Below, in pieces: positions 33,399-41,061 of a DNA stretch of 64,000 bases (position 1 is the first letter of the stretch; every line of letters starts with the position of its first letter). This DNA is from Aurantimonas aggregata (GTDB lineage Bacteria > Pseudomonadota > Alphaproteobacteria > Rhizobiales > Rhizobiaceae), in assembly GCF_010500835.1 (NCBI RefSeq), contig NZ_JAAAMJ010000010.1, positions 62,001 through 126,000 of the forward strand. The letters run 5' to 3'. The position numbers and the translations under genes were made by a program. The notes beneath the pieces are model-generated. The model did not search any database, was not told where the DNA came from, and worked only from the letters and a program-made list of their open reading frames with translations.

Positions 33399-33423
33399 CT
33401 GGTGCATCTGCTACATAAGGGCG
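33399..33423 (-). repeat. Right terminal inverted repeat
   Basis: 25 bp, exact inverse of 29800-29824, ending GGGCG at the element boundary. Confidence 0.92.
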
Positions 33424-33431
33424 CATCTCTG
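33424..33431. repeat. Right target-site duplication
   Basis: CATCTCTG, matching 29792-29799. Joining after it restores the gp15 reading frame. Confidence 0.93.
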
Positions 33432-35166
33432 GACCTGGGACGCGCGGGCTTATCCGGCGTTTCCGGCCCGAACCGACATCTGGAGCGATGGCGACAACTG
33501 GCGTCGCGGCCACTGGCTGAGCGGTAGGCTGGCGAACGCGCCGGTGGACGCGCTGATCGCGGCGATCCTCGATGACCATGGCATCGGCAACTACGACGTC
33601 TCGGGCGTCGAGGCCTCGGTCGCGGGCTTCGTCGTCTCGGGCCCGGACACGGCGCGGCGCTCGCTGGAAGAGCTGATGCGGCTGACCGGCACGCTGGCGC
33701 ATGCGCCCGGTGGGCGGCTGGTGTTCCGGTCGCTGGCGCGGGTGTCGCCGGCGACGGCGATCGACGCGTTCGTCGACGACGAGGGCGCCTATGTCGAGCG
33801 GCGGCGGGGCGAGGCCGGCGAGACGGCGGAAGAGATCTCGCTGAGCTTTCTCGATCCGGCGCGCGCCTACCAGCCGGGTTCGGCCGAGGCGGCAAGGGCC
33901 GGGGCGGCGCATCCGCGCAAGGAGATCGTCGACCTGCCGGTGGTGCTGGAGGAAGGCGAGGCGCGGGTGCTGGCGGCGGCGATGCTGCAGGAGGCGGCCG
34001 GCGTGTCCGAGACCGCCCGTTTTGCCGTCGCGCCGTCGCTGCTGGGGCTCGAGACCGGCGACGTGGTGACGCTGGCCGAGCGGTCGGGCGAGTGGCTGGT
34101 GACGCGGATCGAGACGGGCGCGGCACGGCGCGTCGAGGCACGGCGCCTGCCGCCGCGCCGACGGGCGATGCCCGACCAGGGGGCGCCTGGACCGGCGCCG
34201 CAGCCGGGCCGGCCGGGGTTGGCGTCCCGGCCGGTGGTGCATCTCCTCGACCTGCCGCTGCCGGATGGCGGCGAGGGGATTGCCGGGGCGCGCTTCGCCG
34301 TGGTGGCGAAGCCGTGGGTTCCCTATGCGATCACGGCCGCCGGCGTCGACGGGCCGCAGGAGCGGCGGGCGACGGCGACGCGCCCGGCGACCGCCGGCAT
34401 TCTCTCGCGGGCGCTGGCGGCGGGACCGGTCGGGATCGTCGATCGGACCAACCGGCCGCGCGTTCGGCTGCATCGCGGCGCGTTGGCGTCGATCTCGAAA
34501 GCGGCGATGCTGGACGGCGGCAATCTCTGCGCCGTCGAGTGCGCGCCAGGTCTCTGGGAGGTGCTGCAGTTCGAGACGACCGAGGAGGTGGCACCGGGCG
34601 AGTTCGAGCTTCGCGGCCTGCTGCGGGCGCAGGGCGGGACCGAGGACGCGATGGCGTTGGGTGCGGAGGTCGGCGCGGCCTTCGTGCTGCTGGACGCCGG
34701 CGCCGGCGACCTCGGGCTGACGAGCCGGGATGTCGGGCGGAGCCTTTCCTGGCGAATCGCGCCGCTCGGCCGGCCGCTGGACGATCCGGCGACGGTGACG
34801 CTTTCGGCGGCCTTGGGCAGCCGCTCGGTGAAGCCGCTGTCGCCGGTGCATCTGCGCTGGGCGTTGGCGGCTGACGGCAGCCTGACGGCGGCCTGGATCC
34901 GGCGGACCCGTGTCGGCGGCGACGGCTGGGACGGCATCGACGTGCCGCTCGGCGAGGAGCGCGAACTGTACCGCATCGAGATCACCGACGGGGCCGGCGG
35001 GCTGCTCGTGCGGGAGGCGGACGGCCCGGCGCTCGTCGTGCCGGCCGGGGAGGTGGCGGCGGCCTTCGGGACGATGCCGGCCGCGCTGACGCTGAGCGTC
35101 GCGCAGGTGAGCCCGCAATGGGGCGCCGGGACGGCGCGGAGCACAGTGATAAGTCGGCTGATCTGA
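33424..35166 (+). pseudogene. GTA gp15, 3' part separated by the insertion
   Basis: Continuation of gp15 from the codons TG|G ACC TGG GAC (WTWDARAYPAFPARTDIWSD) to the stop at 35164-35166, about 578 codons. It holds the phage tail-tip domains: LIAAILDDHGIGNYDVSGVE, QLRPLMRLTGTLA-like EELMRLTGTLAHAPGGRLVF, and the repeat-rich C terminus ending ARSTVISRLI. No start or ribosome site exists near the join; a GTG at 33544 is the first in-frame possibility and has no Shine-Dalgarno. The frame is fully open with no secondary decay, so the disruption is recent. Confidence 0.9.
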
Positions 35167-35204
35167 AACCGGAAACCATCCAAAACCAGCGAAAGGAGAC
35201 GCGC

Positions 35205-35411
35205 ATGACCGAGGAAAAACCCTGGTACCAGTCCCGCAGCATCTGGGGCGGCATCGTCGCGCTTGTCGCGGCGGTCGCCGGCCTGTTCGGCATTCCGCTC
35301 GACGCGGCGACCCATGAGGCGTTGACGGTCGCGCTGACCAGCGCGGCGGCGGCGATCGGCGCCGTGGTGGCGATCATCGGCCGGCTGGCGGCACAGAAGA
35401 CGCTTCGCTAG
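35205..35411 (+). CDS. Small two-TM protein after gp15, holin-like
   Basis: A 68-residue protein: KPWYQSRSIWGGIVALVAAV, AGLFGIPLDAATHEALTVAL, then TSAAAAIGAVVAIIGRLAAQ. Two hydrophobic helices with a short charged N terminus resemble small phage holins and the tail-end proteins of prophages. ATG 35205 has AAAGGAGAC upstream, the best ribosome site in this area. It closes the GTA cluster. In Rhodobacter the GTA holin is encoded elsewhere, so a local holin would be notable. Confidence 0.65.
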   Translation: MTEEKPWYQSRSIWGGIVALVAAVAGLFGIPLDAATHEALTVALTSAAAAIGAVVAIIGRLAAQKTLR

Positions 35412-35422
35412 CATGGGCAGAC

Positions 35423-35446
35423 GGCGGCGGGCGAAAGTTCGCCGCC
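35423..35446 (+). terminator. Hairpin at the end of the GTA cluster
   Basis: GGCGGCG (35423-35429) pairs with CGCCGCC (35440-35446), and an alternative inner stem GGCGAA/TTCGCC is also possible. It lies 11 bp after the holin-like stop. No T tract follows, so it may stabilise the 3' end rather than terminate. Confidence 0.4.
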
Positions 35447-35533
35447 TACATTCATTCGTCGTTCAGCGACATGCTGCTAGGTAGAAGCAAGACCGTCACG
35501 CCCGGCGGCCCTCAGGCTCATTCCCAGGCCCTC

Positions 35534-35854
35534 ATGACCATACCGCCACCCATCATCGCCTGCCTCCTGATCATCATGCTGCCCGGCATGGCAGGCGCGG
35601 CGACAGGCGGACAAGCGCCGGCGGCGCAGACGGTCGAGGGTTTCGACTGGTCGGAGCGCCCGGACGAGAGCTTCGAGATTGTGCAGGTGGACTGCTCGGG
35701 CGCTGCGGCCCAGGCGGCGGCGCAGACCGGCGGGCAGGTGCTGTCGGTGTCGAGCCGCGAGGAGGGCGGTCAGACCGTCTGCGTGGTCACCGTGCTGGTG
35801 CCGGGCACCGATGGCGGAAGGCCGCGCAAGGAAACGGTGACCATCCGGCCCTGA
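35534..35854 (+). CDS. FeuN-like small exported inhibitor candidate
   Basis: A 106-residue protein with a signal peptide (MTIPPPIIACLLIIMLPGMA, cleavage after AGA). The mature part is acidic and contains one disulfide candidate pair (VDCSG and TVCVVTVLV). It lies 62 bp upstream of feuP. In Sinorhizobium meliloti the small periplasmic protein FeuN is encoded at the same place and restrains FeuQ. Homology is assigned on position and export, not on sequence identity I could measure. ATG 35534 begins the signal; the longer frame to 35471 does not. Confidence 0.5.
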   Translation: MTIPPPIIACLLIIMLPGMAGAATGGQAPAAQTVEGFDWSERPDESFEIVQVDCSGAAAQAAAQTGGQVLSVSSREEGGQTVCVVTVLVPGTDGGRPRKETVTIRP

Positions 35855-35916
35855 TCGAGGGACTCGAAGGAACCGGCGGTCCCCGCGAAGGGACGGCAGG
35901 AGCAGGGGACAAGATC

Positions 35917-36588
35917 ATGCGCATCCTGGTGGTCGAGGACGACCAGACACTGAACCGCCAGCTGACCGAGGCGCTGGGCGGCGCCGGCTACGTGGTCGAC
36001 CGCGCCTTCGACGGCGAGGAGGGGCATTTTCTCGGCGACACCGAACCCTATGACGCGGTGATCCTCGATGTCGGGCTGCCGGTGATGGACGGCATCAGCG
36101 TGCTCGAGCGCTGGCGCCGCGAAGGGCGCGTCATGCCGGTGCTGATCCTAACCGCCCGCGACCGCTGGAGCGACAAGGTTGCCGGCATCGATGCCGGCGC
36201 CGACGACTACGTGACCAAGCCGTTCCACGTCGAGGAAGTGCTGGCGCGGGTGCGGGCGCTGATCCGCCGCGCCGCCGGCCATGCCTCATCGGAGATCCAT
36301 TGCGGGCCGCTGCGACTCGACATGCGCGCCTCGCGCGTGACGCTCGACGGCACGCCGCTGAAGCTGACGTCGCACGAATACCGGCTGCTCGACTATCTGA
36401 TGCACCACCAGGACCAGATCGTCTCGCGCACCGAGCTGATCGAGCATCTCTACGACCAGGATTTCGACCGCGACTCCAACACGATCGAGGTGTTCGTCGG
36501 CCGGCTGCGCAAGAAGATCGGCATCGACCTGATCGAGACGGTGCGCGGCCAGGGATACAGGATGCGCGATGCTGAACCGGGCCGGTAG
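35917..36588 (+). CDS. feuP: FeuP, OmpR-type response regulator
   Basis: A 223-residue regulator. The receiver domain has DD at residues 8-9 (VVEDDQ), phospho-acceptor Asp51 in AVILDVGLPVMDGIS, Thr/Lys switch residues (LILTARD, YVTKPFHVEE) and a winged-helix DNA-binding domain with LTSHEYRLLDYLMHHQDQIV and IEVFVGRLRKKIG. The FeuPQ system controls cyclic glucan export and envelope genes in rhizobia. It overlaps feuQ by 20 bp. Confidence 0.82.
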   Translation: MRILVVEDDQTLNRQLTEALGGAGYVVDRAFDGEEGHFLGDTEPYDAVILDVGLPVMDGISVLERWRREGRVMPVLILTARDRWSDKVAGIDAGADDYVTKPFHVEEVLARVRALIRRAAGHASSEIHCGPLRLDMRASRVTLDGTPLKLTSHEYRLLDYLMHHQDQIVSRTELIEHLYDQDFDRDSNTIEVFVGRLRKKIGIDLIETVRGQGYRMRDAEPGR

Positions 36589-37954
36589 GTCCCTCACCGC
36601 CCGCGTCATCGTGCTGTCAAGCCTGTGGGCGATGGTGGCGCTCGTTGTCGCGGGCGGGCTGATCTCCAAGCTCTACGAGCAGACGGCGGCCAGGGGCTTC
36701 GAAGAGCTCCTGACGGCGCAGCTCTACAATCTGGTGAACAGCGTCGGCATCGGCCAGAACGGCTCGCTGTCCGGCTCCCCCGATCTCGGCGATTTGCGCT
36801 ACGTCCAGCCGCTGTCCGGCTGGTACTGGGAGGTTCTGCCGGCGAGCGAGAACACCCGCGGCCGGCTCTCTTCCGGCTCGCTCGGCATCTTGTCGATCCC
36901 TGAGGTGCCGACCGCCGAGGCGCCGTTCGACCCGGCCTATCGGCGGACCTACGAGATTCCCGGCCTCGACGGCGAGACGCTCAAGGTCCTGGAGACCGAA
37001 GTCGTGCTCGACGCGCAGAACCATGCGGCGCGGTTCCGGGTGATGGGCAATGCCAGCGTGCTCGCGGCCGACATGGCGCAGTTCGACCGGACCCTCGTGC
37101 TCTATCTCGGCGTCGTCGGGCTCGGAACGGTGCTGGTCAACGTGCTCGCCATCCTGTTCGGCCTGCGCCCGCTCGGCGAGGTGCGCCGGGCGCTGTCGCG
37201 GGTGCGTACCGGCCGGGCGGAGCGGCTGACCGGGCAGTTCCCGAGCGAGATCGAGCCGCTGGCGGTCGAATTGAACGCGCTGATCGACAACAACCGCCGC
37301 ATCGTCGAGCGCTCGCGCACGCAAGTCGGCAATCTCGCCCACTCGCTGAAGACGCCGATCGCGGTGCTGGTCAACGAGGCGGAGGCGGTCGGCGGCGAGC
37401 GTGGCCGGATCATCGCCGACCAGAGCGAGCGCATGCGCCAGCAGGTCCAGCATTATCTCGATCGCGCACGGGTGGCGGCGCAGTCGGAAGGCGCGGTGTT
37501 CCGCGCGCCGGTGCAGCCGGTGCTCGAGCGGCTCGCCCGCGTCATCGCCAAACTCAATCCGCATCTGGCGCTGACATTCGACGCAGCCGCGCCCCGCGAC
37601 CTGGTCTTCGCCGGCGAGCAGCAGGATCTGGAGGAAATGGTCGGCAATCTCCTCGAGAATGCCGGCAAATGGGCGAGGGGCCAGGTGCGGCTGAGCGCCG
37701 TCGCATCGTCGCCGGAGCGGCTGGCGATCGTCGTGGAGGACGACGGGCCGGGCCTCAGCGAGGCCGAGATCGCCGTCGCCACGAAGCGCGGAAGGCGGCT
37801 CGACGAGGCTGTGCCAGGCAGCGGGCTCGGCCTTTCCATCGTCTCCGACATGGTGGCGGAATATCGCGGGTCGCTCGGCTTCGGCCGCTCGGCGCTGGGC
37901 GGATTGCGCGCCGAGATCGCGCTGCCGCGCGCGCTCGGTTCGTTCGCTGCTTGA
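36569..37954 (+). CDS. feuQ: FeuQ, sensor histidine kinase
   Basis: A 461-residue two-TM kinase. TM1 is about residues 11-33 (VIVLSSLWAMVALVVAGGLI), with a periplasmic sensor about 34-165. TM2 is about 171-193 (LVLYLGVVGLGTVLVNVLAI), followed by a HAMP domain. The phospho-acceptor is His258 in GNLAHSLKTPIAVLVNEAEA, and the ATPase domain has GNLLENAGKWARGQV and EDDGPGLSE with PGSGLGLSIVSDM. LAHSLKTPI is the PhoQ/FeuQ-type H box. It starts within feuP (20-bp overlap). Confidence 0.82.
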   Translation: MLNRAGRSLTARVIVLSSLWAMVALVVAGGLISKLYEQTAARGFEELLTAQLYNLVNSVGIGQNGSLSGSPDLGDLRYVQPLSGWYWEVLPASENTRGRLSSGSLGILSIPEVPTAEAPFDPAYRRTYEIPGLDGETLKVLETEVVLDAQNHAARFRVMGNASVLAADMAQFDRTLVLYLGVVGLGTVLVNVLAILFGLRPLGEVRRALSRVRTGRAERLTGQFPSEIEPLAVELNALIDNNRRIVERSRTQVGNLAHSLKTPIAVLVNEAEAVGGERGRIIADQSERMRQQVQHYLDRARVAAQSEGAVFRAPVQPVLERLARVIAKLNPHLALTFDAAAPRDLVFAGEQQDLEEMVGNLLENAGKWARGQVRLSAVASSPERLAIVVEDDGPGLSEAEIAVATKRGRRLDEAVPGSGLGLSIVSDMVAEYRGSLGFGRSALGGLRAEIALPRALGSFAA

Positions 37955-38032
37955 CATGACCGGGCGAAGCGACGAACTCCCGTTCAAAGAAGCCGACGTT
38001 CCGCCTGCCGAATGTCTTATCGGATGAATGCC

Positions 38033-38437
38033 ATGCGCACCCTGTCGAAGCTCGCCGTGCCGCTCTTGCTGCTGCCGTTCGCCGGCTGCCTGAGTGGCGG
38101 GCTGGGCGGCGGCGGGCTTGGGCCCACCTCGGCCGGCGTCACGGCGCTGGACGGTGGCCTGATCGGCCAGGACCAGACGACCGGCACCTGGCCGTCGCAG
38201 GCCCGCGCGCGGGCGCTGGAGGCCGAATTCCAGGCGCTGCAGTTCGGGCAGGCCGGCCAGCCGGTCGCCTGGGCCGTCGAGGGTTTCAGCGGCGAGGTCG
38301 TCCCGACGCAGCTCTACCGCGTCGGCTCGCAGGATTGCCGCGGCTATTCGCACACCTTCAAGGGCACCGCCCAGCCGACTAAGGCGATCGGGACCGCGTG
38401 CAAGACGCAGGAAGGGTTCTGGAAGCCGGTGGCGTGA
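38033..38437 (+). CDS. Outer-membrane lipoprotein, RT0821/17-kDa antigen-like
   Basis: A 134-residue lipoprotein. Signal and lipobox are LAVPLLLLPFAGC, with Cys at about residue 19. A Gly-rich segment (LSGGLGGGGLGPTSAG) follows, resembling the glycine zipper of 17-kDa antigens. The C-terminal part SQDCRGYSHTFKGTAQPTKA then IGTACKTQEGFWKPV matches the conserved ending of that family (CREYxQT..YGTACRQPDGSW). The ATG 38033 is preferred, although ATG 38024 is possible. It lies 78 bp after feuQ and may be in its regulon. Confidence 0.75.
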   Translation: MRTLSKLAVPLLLLPFAGCLSGGLGGGGLGPTSAGVTALDGGLIGQDQTTGTWPSQARARALEAEFQALQFGQAGQPVAWAVEGFSGEVVPTQLYRVGSQDCRGYSHTFKGTAQPTKAIGTACKTQEGFWKPVA

Positions 38438-38474
38438 GGGTGGGGAGCCCGCGACTCGACGGCGCGTCTCTCGA

Positions 38475-38502
38475 TTGACAAGATACGTAACTTACGTATC
38501 TT
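38475..38502 (+). promoter_or_regulatory. Promoter/operator of the relE-higA operon with a perfect 23-bp palindrome
   Basis: TTGACA (38475-38480), 16 bp, TATCTT (38497-38502). The arms AAGATACGTAA (38480-38490) and TTACGTATCTT (38492-38502) are exact complements around a single C. The palindrome fills the whole spacer and -10, so bound antitoxin would block RNA polymerase. The -10 ends 7 bp before ATG 38510, which implies a nearly leaderless transcript. Confidence 0.75.
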
Positions 38503-38509
38503 CTTGGGC

Positions 38510-38872
38510 ATGCACACGGTCTGCCTGACACCCGCATTCGACCGCGCGGCTCGGTTGGCGGGTATGAGCGAAAGCGAGATCAACGATCTCGTCGACTACC
38601 TGGCCGAGAACCCGGCCGCCGGCGACGAGATGAAGGGCACGGGCGGGTGTCGAAAGCTCCGCGTGGCGGGTCGCGGAAAAGGCAAGAGCGGCGGCTATCG
38701 TACCATCACCTTCTATTCCGGTGAGGCAGTTCCCGTCTTCCTCATCACGGTGTTCTCGAAAGGCGAGCGTGCCAGCCTGACTGCCGGCGAGAGGAACAAG
38801 CTCAAAGCGATGTCAGCCGTGCTGGTCGACGCTTACAGGCAACGTTTGACGAAGATGGGTGAGGAGCGATGA
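38510..38872 (+). CDS. RelE/HigB-like mRNA-interferase toxin
   Basis: A 120-residue toxin of the RelE superfamily (HigB-2 type). Key segments are LTPAFDRAARLAGMSESEIN, TGGCRKLRVAGRGKGKSGGY (the basic active-site strand), RTITFYSGEAVPVFLITVFS and KGERASLTAGERNKLK. Start ATG 38510 is chosen over TTG 38504; with the promoter above, translation may be leaderless. The antitoxin gene overlaps by 4 bp (ATGA) and follows the toxin, the order of HigBA-type systems. Confidence 0.88.
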   Translation: MHTVCLTPAFDRAARLAGMSESEINDLVDYLAENPAAGDEMKGTGGCRKLRVAGRGKGKSGGYRTITFYSGEAVPVFLITVFSKGERASLTAGERNKLKAMSAVLVDAYRQRLTKMGEER

Positions 38873-39180
38873 GCAAGGCGGCTTTCGACAAGATCGCAGA
38901 AGGTCTGGGCGAAGCGATTGAGATCGCGCGCGGCGACCTGGATCCCGTGAAGCTTCATGTCCCTTCCGAACTCGACGTCCGGGACATGCGCCAGCGGCTG
39001 GGAATGTCGCAAGATGCCTTCGCGTCGGCCTTCGGGTTCACCATCAACCAGATCCGCGAGTGGGAACAGGGACGGGCGCGGCCGCTTGGCGGGGTCCGCG
39101 CCTATCTGATGCTGATCGAGCGTTCTCCGGAAAGCATTCTCGCGCTGCTTCAGGATGCCGGGGCGCACAAAGCGGCCTAA
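38869..39180 (+). CDS. HigA-type XRE antitoxin
   Basis: A 103-residue antitoxin with a helix-turn-helix: VRDMRQRLGMSQDAFASAFG then FTINQIREWEQGRARP (about residues 41-75). MSKAAFDKIAEGLGEAIEIA is the toxin-binding N terminus usual in HigA partners of RelE-like toxins. ATG 38869 has GAGGAGCG upstream and overlaps the toxin stop. It should bind the palindrome at 38480-38502 for autoregulation. Confidence 0.88.
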   Translation: MSKAAFDKIAEGLGEAIEIARGDLDPVKLHVPSELDVRDMRQRLGMSQDAFASAFGFTINQIREWEQGRARPLGGVRAYLMLIERSPESILALLQDAGAHKAA

Positions 39181-39394
39181 GGAACTTGTCCCTTCGAGGC
39201 TGTCGGAGCGACAGCACGGGCTCCATGCTCTCCCCACCTGCGGAATCTACCTAGCCGTTTTCCCTTTGAATTGAATGGGCAGGCAGCGCCGGCTCTGATA
39301 GAGGCTCGCGGCGTCTTGCAGTGAAACTGCGGGGCGCGACGCGCGGCCTCCCGGGCCTGTTCCGCTTCGCTCCCGCTGTTCGTATAAGGGTGGC

Positions 39395-40573
39395 ATGGTT
39401 TTCTGGTTTGTCGCAGCCGGCATGACGGCTGCCGCGACGCTCATCGCCTTGTGGCCGCTGTTCGCCGACGGGCCGCGCCGGGTCGCTTCCCGCGCCGAGC
39501 ACGACGTCGAAGTCTATGCCGCCCAGTTGCGCGAGTTGGACGCCGACGTCGAGCGGGGCACGATGCCGGCCGCCGAGGCGGCGACGGCGCGGGCCGAGAT
39601 CGGGCGCCGGCTGCTGCGCGCCGACGGCAAGGCCAGGCTCGCCGTCGAGGGCGGGGCACGCGGCTGGCAGCGGCGCGGCGCCATGGCGACGGTGGTCGCG
39701 GTCGTGGCGCTGGTGCCGCTGACCTCGGCGGGCCTCTATTATCTCTACGGCGCCCCCGGCCTTCCCGACCTGCCGCTGGCCTCGCGCCAGGGCGAGAGCC
39801 AGACCCCTGACCCCGATATCGGCCAGATGGTCGCGGCGGCCGAGGAGCGGCTGCGCACCGAACCGGACGACGGCCAGGGCTGGGACGTGCTGGCGCCGAT
39901 CTATCTGCGCATGGAGCGGCCGCAGGAAGCCGCCGAAGCCTTCCGCCAGGCGATCCGCCTGCTCGGCGCCTCGGCGCCGCGCGAAGCGGGCCTCGGCGAG
40001 GCATTGACCCAGCTGGCCGACGGCGAGGTCACCGAAGAGGCGCGGGCGGCGTTCGAGCGGTCGCTGACGATCAATCCGGCGTTCCTGCCGGCGCGGTTCT
40101 TCCTGGCGCTCGACCTGTCGCAGGAAGATCGTTACGAGGAAGCCGGGGTCGCCTGGGCGCAGCTGGTCGAGATGAGCCCGCCCAACGCGCCGTGGATGCA
40201 GATCGCCAACGCGGCTCTGGCCGATGCCCGCCAGAACAGCGGCGCCCCGGCGCCGACAGCTGAAGCCGGGGCGGCTGCGCCGGGACCGACCGCCGCGGAT
40301 GTGGAAGCCGCGAGCGCGATGGAAGAGACCGATCGCCAGGCGATGATCCGGGGCATGGTGGGGCAGCTTGCCGCGCGGCTGGAGACCCAGCCCAACGACG
40401 TCGAAGGATGGAAGCGGCTGATCCATTCCTATAGGGTGCTGGGCGAGGACGACCGGGCGAGCGAAGCATATCAGACCGCCTCGCGCTCCTTTGCCGCGGA
40501 CTCGGCCGCCGGCCGGGAAATCGCCGCATTGGGAGCGGAACTCGGCCTTGTCGCTGAGGAGACGCAGCCATGA
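39395..40573 (+). CDS. ccmI: CcmI, cytochrome c biogenesis chaperone
   Basis: A 392-residue membrane protein that holds apocytochrome c for heme ligation. Two TMs: about residues 3-22 (WFVAAGMTAAATLIALW) and about 94-112 (ATVVAVVALVPLTSAGLYYL). The cytoplasmic loop has VYAAQLRELDADVERGTMPA, a strong CcmI mark. The periplasmic part holds TPR repeats (GQGWDVLAPIYLRMERPQEA, RAAFERSLTINPAFLPARFF). ATG 39395 has AAGGGTGGC upstream. First gene of ccmIEFH, coupled to ccmE by a 4-bp overlap. Confidence 0.92.
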   Translation: MVFWFVAAGMTAAATLIALWPLFADGPRRVASRAEHDVEVYAAQLRELDADVERGTMPAAEAATARAEIGRRLLRADGKARLAVEGGARGWQRRGAMATVVAVVALVPLTSAGLYYLYGAPGLPDLPLASRQGESQTPDPDIGQMVAAAEERLRTEPDDGQGWDVLAPIYLRMERPQEAAEAFRQAIRLLGASAPREAGLGEALTQLADGEVTEEARAAFERSLTINPAFLPARFFLALDLSQEDRYEEAGVAWAQLVEMSPPNAPWMQIANAALADARQNSGAPAPTAEAGAAAPGPTAADVEAASAMEETDRQAMIRGMVGQLAARLETQPNDVEGWKRLIHSYRVLGEDDRASEAYQTASRSFAADSAAGREIAALGAELGLVAEETQP

Positions 40574-41061
40574 CCCGTAAAGCCAAGCGCCTGAGTTCGA
40601 TCGTCGCCATCCTGGTCGTCATCGGCGCTGCGGCGGGCCTGGTGCTGACGGCCCTGTCGGACAGCGTCGCCTTCTTCAATTCGCCGAGCGACATCGTCGC
40701 CAATGCGCCGGCGGCGACGCAGCGCATCCGGCTGGGCGGCATCGTCGAGGAAGGGTCGGTCGTCCGCGACGGAACGAAGCACGTCACCTTCCGCGTCACC
40801 GACACGCTGGAAAGCGTGCCCGTCGCCTATACCGGCCTCCTGCCGGACCTCTTCCGCGAGGGGCAGGGGGTCGTCACCGAAGGCCTGCTGGGGCCCGATC
40901 GCGTCTTCATGGCCGACACGGTGCTCGCCAAGCACGACGAGAACTACATGCCGAAGGAAGTCGTCGACGATTTGAAGGCGCGCGGCCTCTGGGAGGACGG
41001 CAAGGGCATGGTCAAGCCCGACGCGACGCCGGTCGCGATGGATTCCGGAGCCGGCTCATGA
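40570..41061 (+). CDS. ccmE: CcmE, periplasmic heme chaperone
   Basis: A 163-residue membrane-anchored protein. TM at about residues 8-28 ([20 protein letters not shown]). The OB-fold domain includes [20 protein letters not shown] and [20 protein letters not shown]. The heme-binding His122 lies in [10 protein letters not shown], with Tyr126 as the axial ligand candidate. Both are intact. It is coupled by ATGA overlaps to ccmI and ccmF. Confidence 0.95.
   Translation: MTRKAKRLSSIVAILVVIGAAAGLVLTALSDSVAFFNSPSDIVANAPAATQRIRLGGIVEEGSVVRDGTKHVTFRVTDTLESVPVAYTGLLPDLFREGQGVVTEGLLGPDRVFMADTVLAKHDENYMPKEVVDDLKARGLWEDGKGMVKPDATPVAMDSGAGS

Larger units (their letters stand above)
29800..33423. mobile_element. 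IS1595-type insertion element with passenger genes, 3,624 bp
   Basis: Bounded by perfect 25-bp terminal inverted repeats (starting CGCCCTTATGTAGCAGATGC) and a perfect 8-bp direct duplication CATCTCTG. It contains an IS1595-family transposase (31097-32059, minus) and five other ORFs: a winged-helix-like protein, DUF1902, a 76-residue ORF, DUF6471 and a two-TM protein. Passenger-carrying elements are known in this family (ISNwi1-type). Several stretches (30340-31080, 32080-33400) are clearly AT-richer than the GTA sequence around them, indicating foreign origin. Confidence 0.93.
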
